Positions 6,581 through 8,342 of a stretch of DNA of 8,342 nt are shown piece by piece. Position numbers and translations under genes: made by a program. The notes below the pieces were generated by a model. The model had not been told where the DNA came from. It made no database searches and saw only the letters and a program-made list of their open reading frames with translations. The stretch lies in the NCBI GenBank assembly GCA_000961805.1, contig LADV01000317.1:1-8342 (forward strand). The letters are read 5' to 3'. This stretch comes from Peptococcaceae bacterium BRH_c23. GTDB lineage: Bacteria; Bacillota_B; Desulfitobacteriia; Desulfitobacteriales; Desulfitobacteriaceae. Within the stretch, counting starts at the first letter, position 1. Every line of letters starts with the position of its first letter.

Positions 6581-7064
6581 AAGATGTTAAGCTTAGCAGA
6601 TTCTGCAGCGGCTAAAGCCCAAGCAGCGGAGAAAAAGGTCGCTGAGGCGAAGCGTAAGCGGAAGAAAAGCTTAAGCAAATGGTGGAGGATGGTAAGGCAG
6701 CGTTCGAAGACACTGTTTCAGAAGACAAAGAACGAGCCCAACAAGCATTCGAAGCCATTAAAAGCTCAGGGATAGGCAATTATCAGGGGACGAGTAATGC
6801 TGATTATCTAGTTTCATCTGGAAAACAGCTTATACTAGGTAATTACACAAATGATGTAACTGGACTTGGAACAGCAGCCAATTAGGTACGAGTTTACTTG
6901 GAATAGATTTTCTAGGAGACTTCAGAGACTTATCTTATGATGTGAAGAGTTGGGAATGGTCTTGGAGCCATGTTGGAAAGACGACACTTGATGCAGCAGG
7001 TTTTCTCCCGGTGATCGGAGCTCTAAAATACACAGATGAAGCTGCGGCTCTACTAAAAGGGGGC
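6479..7064 (+). pseudogene. Rhs C-terminal linker and pre-toxin segment, frameshifted
   Basis: Three frames must be joined. The first (6479 to about 6657) reads KWVSAKVEQAYNWVNAKKRK and then an Ala/Lys/Glu-rich coiled coil (AAAKAQAAEKKVAEAKRK). One base appears lost near 6658; the next frame continues AEEKLKQMVEDGKAAFEDTV to DVTGLGTAAN and stops at 6883. From 6879 a third frame gives QLGTSLLGIDFLGDFRDLSY and SWEWSWSHVGKTTLDAAGFL, then PVIGALKYTDEAAALLKGG. This hydrophobic PVIGALK stretch resembles the pre-toxin segments that join Rhs cores to their toxins in Firmicutes. A run of five G at 7059-7063, one too many, moves the frame again into the toxin ORF that follows. No start codon belongs to this piece: it was the interior of a large Rhs protein whose core is now missing on its left. 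Confidence 0.82.
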
Positions 7065-7080
7065 GAGAGAAGCTGTTCAG

Positions 7081-7425
7081 GTGCCTGGTCGTGTCCAATC
7101 TCGAATTAACTTGCGCAATGGAAGTGTATCAGAAAATGCTGGATGGAATCATTTGGTCGATAGGCATTTCAATCCAACGAAAAATGCTTCACAGTTCACA
7201 GTAACAAAAGAAGAACTTAGGAGTATCCTTCAAAGTGAAATGCTTGTTAAAACACCAGTTAATCGAACCTTAGAAAGTACAGATGGACTTAGGTATGTGC
7301 GCGAAGTTAATTTAAATAATACTATAGGTATTGATAAATTTAGTGGGCAGCCTACTTCTGTAATGACTGTATTAACTGATATGAAAGGTAATCTCGTGAC
7401 TGCGACACCGGGGGTAATAAAATGA
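7081..7425 (+). CDS. Polymorphic-toxin C-terminal domain (Rhs tip), probably a detached fragment
   Basis: This 114-residue frame starts at a GTG that is really an internal Val of the Rhs tail: the same frame reads GAREAVQ just upstream and once continued from the pre-toxin segment. Features: RINLRNGSVSENAGWNHLVD with a His-Arg-His cluster (H24, R28, H29), a helix KEELRSILQ (44-51), then strands RYVREVNL, TIGIDKFSG and TSVMTVLTDMKGNLVTATPG. The size and His/Arg-rich, strand-rich layout fit a small nuclease-type toxin. I recall similar tips on other Firmicute polymorphic toxins but cannot name the family with confidence. The stop overlaps the next gene's start (ATGA), as in toxin/immunity pairs. 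The ribosome site for this GTG is weak, so it may not be made alone, and without the Rhs shell it could not be delivered. Confidence 0.65.
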   Translation: MPGRVQSRINLRNGSVSENAGWNHLVDRHFNPTKNASQFTVTKEELRSILQSEMLVKTPVNRTLESTDGLRYVREVNLNNTIGIDKFSGQPTSVMTVLTDMKGNLVTATPGVIK

Positions 7426-7775
7426 AACTCATTGGAAGTAAAACTGAGAAAGAGTTTAGGGACATCCTAATTAGCTCGCATAAGGCTCTTTTTAAAGACA
7501 AACTGGATCCAAGATTGTTAGCCGCATTAAAAACTAATTTTCCTAATATGAAGACAGCATATTTTCTAAATCATACTCCAGAGCAAGGCGAAGACATTTA
7601 TCTAATGCTTGTTGATACGTGTAATATTGTTAATATCGAACTTGATCGATTTAACTCAAGTTCAGAGCCATTGGTAAAGACGATATCAATGGAGCAGTAT
7701 AAGAAAGGTCTTAGCAAGATGGGACAAATAAAACTTACAGTAGCCATCGATTTAACGCAAAAAGATTTAGTATGA
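7422..7775 (+). CDS. Presumed immunity protein for the overlapping toxin domain
   Basis: The protein has 117 residues, no signal peptide and no membrane segment, so it is likely cytoplasmic. Its ATG lies in an ATGA overlap with the toxin stop, and GGGGG sits about seven bases upstream, so translation is probably coupled to the toxin frame. It starts MKLIGSKTEKEFRDILISSH, followed by Leu-rich helices (DPRLLAALKTNF), strands GEDIYLMLVDTCNIVNIEL, and a C-terminal KMGQIKLTVAIDL strand. I do not recognise a Pfam-type family. Immunity genes are typically small, acidic-to-neutral, poorly conserved and directly downstream of the toxin, and this one fits. It appears intact although the toxin parent is broken, consistent with selection to keep protection. 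A perfect-stem terminator lies about 110 bases past the stop. Confidence 0.72.
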   Translation: MKLIGSKTEKEFRDILISSHKALFKDKLDPRLLAALKTNFPNMKTAYFLNHTPEQGEDIYLMLVDTCNIVNIELDRFNSSSEPLVKTISMEQYKKGLSKMGQIKLTVAIDLTQKDLV

Positions 7776-7883
7776 GAATACTGCAAAATGTACGGAAAAA
7801 ATAATAGTTCGAGCTGACTTCATTATATTAATTCTGCAGTCAGTTTCCCGGAACAATCACTCTAACAAATCGATGTTGTACAA

Positions 7884-7918
7884 GGGTCCAGCGAAAAGTC
7901 AGCTGGACCCATTCTTTT
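7884..7918 (+). terminator. Rho-independent terminator after the immunity gene
   Basis: GGGTCCAGC (7884-7892) and GCTGGACCC (7902-7910) form a perfect 9-bp stem with a 9-base loop, followed by ATTCTTTT. It closes the toxin/immunity transcription unit. Confidence 0.85.
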
Positions 7919-7940
7919 GCGCGAATTCAGCTACGTTTTG

Positions 7941-8018
7941 CAGCGAGCACGTAAATAGGGCAGCCAATGAAGTTCCGCTGGTCAGGCATAGGCGTACGTG
8001 ATGCCAACCCTACCGCTG
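7941..8018 (+). ncRNA. Foldable intergenic segment, candidate structured RNA or DNA
   Basis: The stretch from 7776 to 8102 has no convincing gene. Part of it folds well by eye. CAGCG (7941-7945) pairs with CGCTG (8014-8018) and, inside that, TAGGG (7956-7960) with CCCTA (8008-8012). These enclose two hairpins, CAGC/GCTG (7961-7964/7977-7980) and GGCAT/ATGCC (7985-7989/8001-8005); the second loop contains the palindrome CGTACG. I compared it from memory with common riboswitches (c-di-GMP-I, SAM, glycine, cobalamin, THF) and saw no match. It could be a relic of a structured element or chance pairing. Confidence 0.25.
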
Positions 8019-8030
8019 AAGAAAGCAGTG

Positions 8031-8057
8031 TGATAATATGGTGGTAGATGTTGGAAA
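8031..8057 (+). repeat. 27-bp dispersed repeat, copy 2
   Basis: This is identical to 1098-1124 at 26 of 27 positions. The GTTGGAAAGAC at its right end (8050-8060) also matches 6972-6982 inside the pre-toxin coding (VGKT), so part of it may be degraded Rhs pre-toxin DNA. Confidence 0.75.
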
Positions 8058-8102
8058 GACAACTGCCACCACCTAAAATGCTATTACAGTTTTACACCTA
8101 AG

Positions 8103-8327
8103 GGGGCGGGTGAAGCTGGACGGTCCAATGCACAGCTCGTACAAGAAATTGCTACAAGAGCAGAAAAAAAGGTAGGCGAAACAGGGAGCGTAGCTGGTAC
8201 AAATAAGCATACCTATGCAAGAGACTTACTAGATAGGTATCAAAACATGTATGGGAACAGAGAGTCTAAACTATATAAAAAGGCTGGTGTAAAATCTAAA
8301 TCAGCAACCTCATCGCAATATTCATAG
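8103..8327 (+). pseudogene. Displaced toxin-domain fragment
   Basis: The open frame reads GAGEAGRSNAQLVQEIATRA, then EKKVGETGSVAGTNKHTYAR, DLLDRYQNMYGNR, and a dissimilar tail (ESKLYKKAGVKSKSATSSQYS) to TAG at 8325-8327. The frame has no start codon; it begins next to AAGGGGGCG, the same boundary string that precedes the toxin domain near 7057-7064. I recall the GTNKHTYARDLLDRYQ stretch as typical of a nuclease-type toxin tip on Firmicute Rhs proteins, where about as much sequence again normally follows MYG. Here it changes after GNR, so the catalytic half appears lost. It fits a displaced ('orphan') toxin cassette with no remaining activity. The family recall is from memory and not verified. 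Confidence 0.6.
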
Positions 8328-8342
8328 AACAAGTTGCCGCTG

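Noticed and set aside
7598..7786. Minus-strand open frame within the immunity gene
   Set aside because: Antisense to a well-supported coupled gene; no motif or ribosome site.
1..8342. CRISPR array, tRNA or rRNA genes
   Set aside because: No regularly spaced repeats and no cloverleaf or rRNA-like conserved segments were found on either strand.

Overview
The window looks like accessory DNA from a low- to mid-GC Firmicute. A spore-forming clostridial lineage such as Desulfosporosinus or Desulfitobacterium is my guess from the style of the Rhs, intron and IS110 proteins; the sequence cannot prove it. Nothing here looks like housekeeping DNA. It reads as a decayed polymorphic-toxin (Rhs/YD-repeat) locus that mobile elements have cut up. 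Composition is a patchwork: AT-rich small genes, a C-rich YD-repeat block, and intermediate mobile elements.

Layout, left to right. (1) 2-493 is the tail of a group II intron reverse transcriptase that stops just before its catalytic YADD box. (2) 522-1534 holds a four-helix membrane protein, a terminator, a 27-bp repeat, a frameshifted scrap of Rhs core, and a two-helix membrane protein whose start abuts the stop of that scrap. (3) About 1550-3060 is an IS110-family insertion sequence on the minus strand. Its DEDD transposase is split by a frame change at a run of nine A, and a possible bridge-RNA leader lies upstream. (4) 3134-3478 is a small GRAM/PH-like protein, followed by a terminator that resembles the first one. 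(5) 3614-4832 is a block of YD repeats without the N-terminus of its parent protein. It is cut by (6), a minus-strand group II intron (about 4833-6472) that keeps its 3' ribozyme end (domains V and VI) and most of its reverse transcriptase but has lost its 5' half. (7) 6479-7425 is the C-terminal end of an Rhs protein: coiled coil, pre-toxin segment and toxin domain, with three frame breaks. The toxin ORF overlaps (8) a presumed immunity gene (7422-7775) by ATGA. A strong terminator follows, then a foldable intergenic segment, a second copy of the 27-bp repeat, and (9) a scrap of another toxin domain (8103-8327).

How the parts relate. The original unit was probably one large secreted or surface Rhs protein with an exchangeable C-terminal toxin and a matching immunity gene, followed by displaced toxin/immunity cassettes. 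Two cassette junctions here share the order small gene, terminator, 27-bp repeat, Rhs-derived scrap. The large effector can no longer be made from this window because its N-terminus and conserved Rhs core are missing. The small downstream genes (membrane proteins, GRAM protein, the 7422 gene) look intact, which fits retention of immunity after loss of the toxins. That last step is inference.
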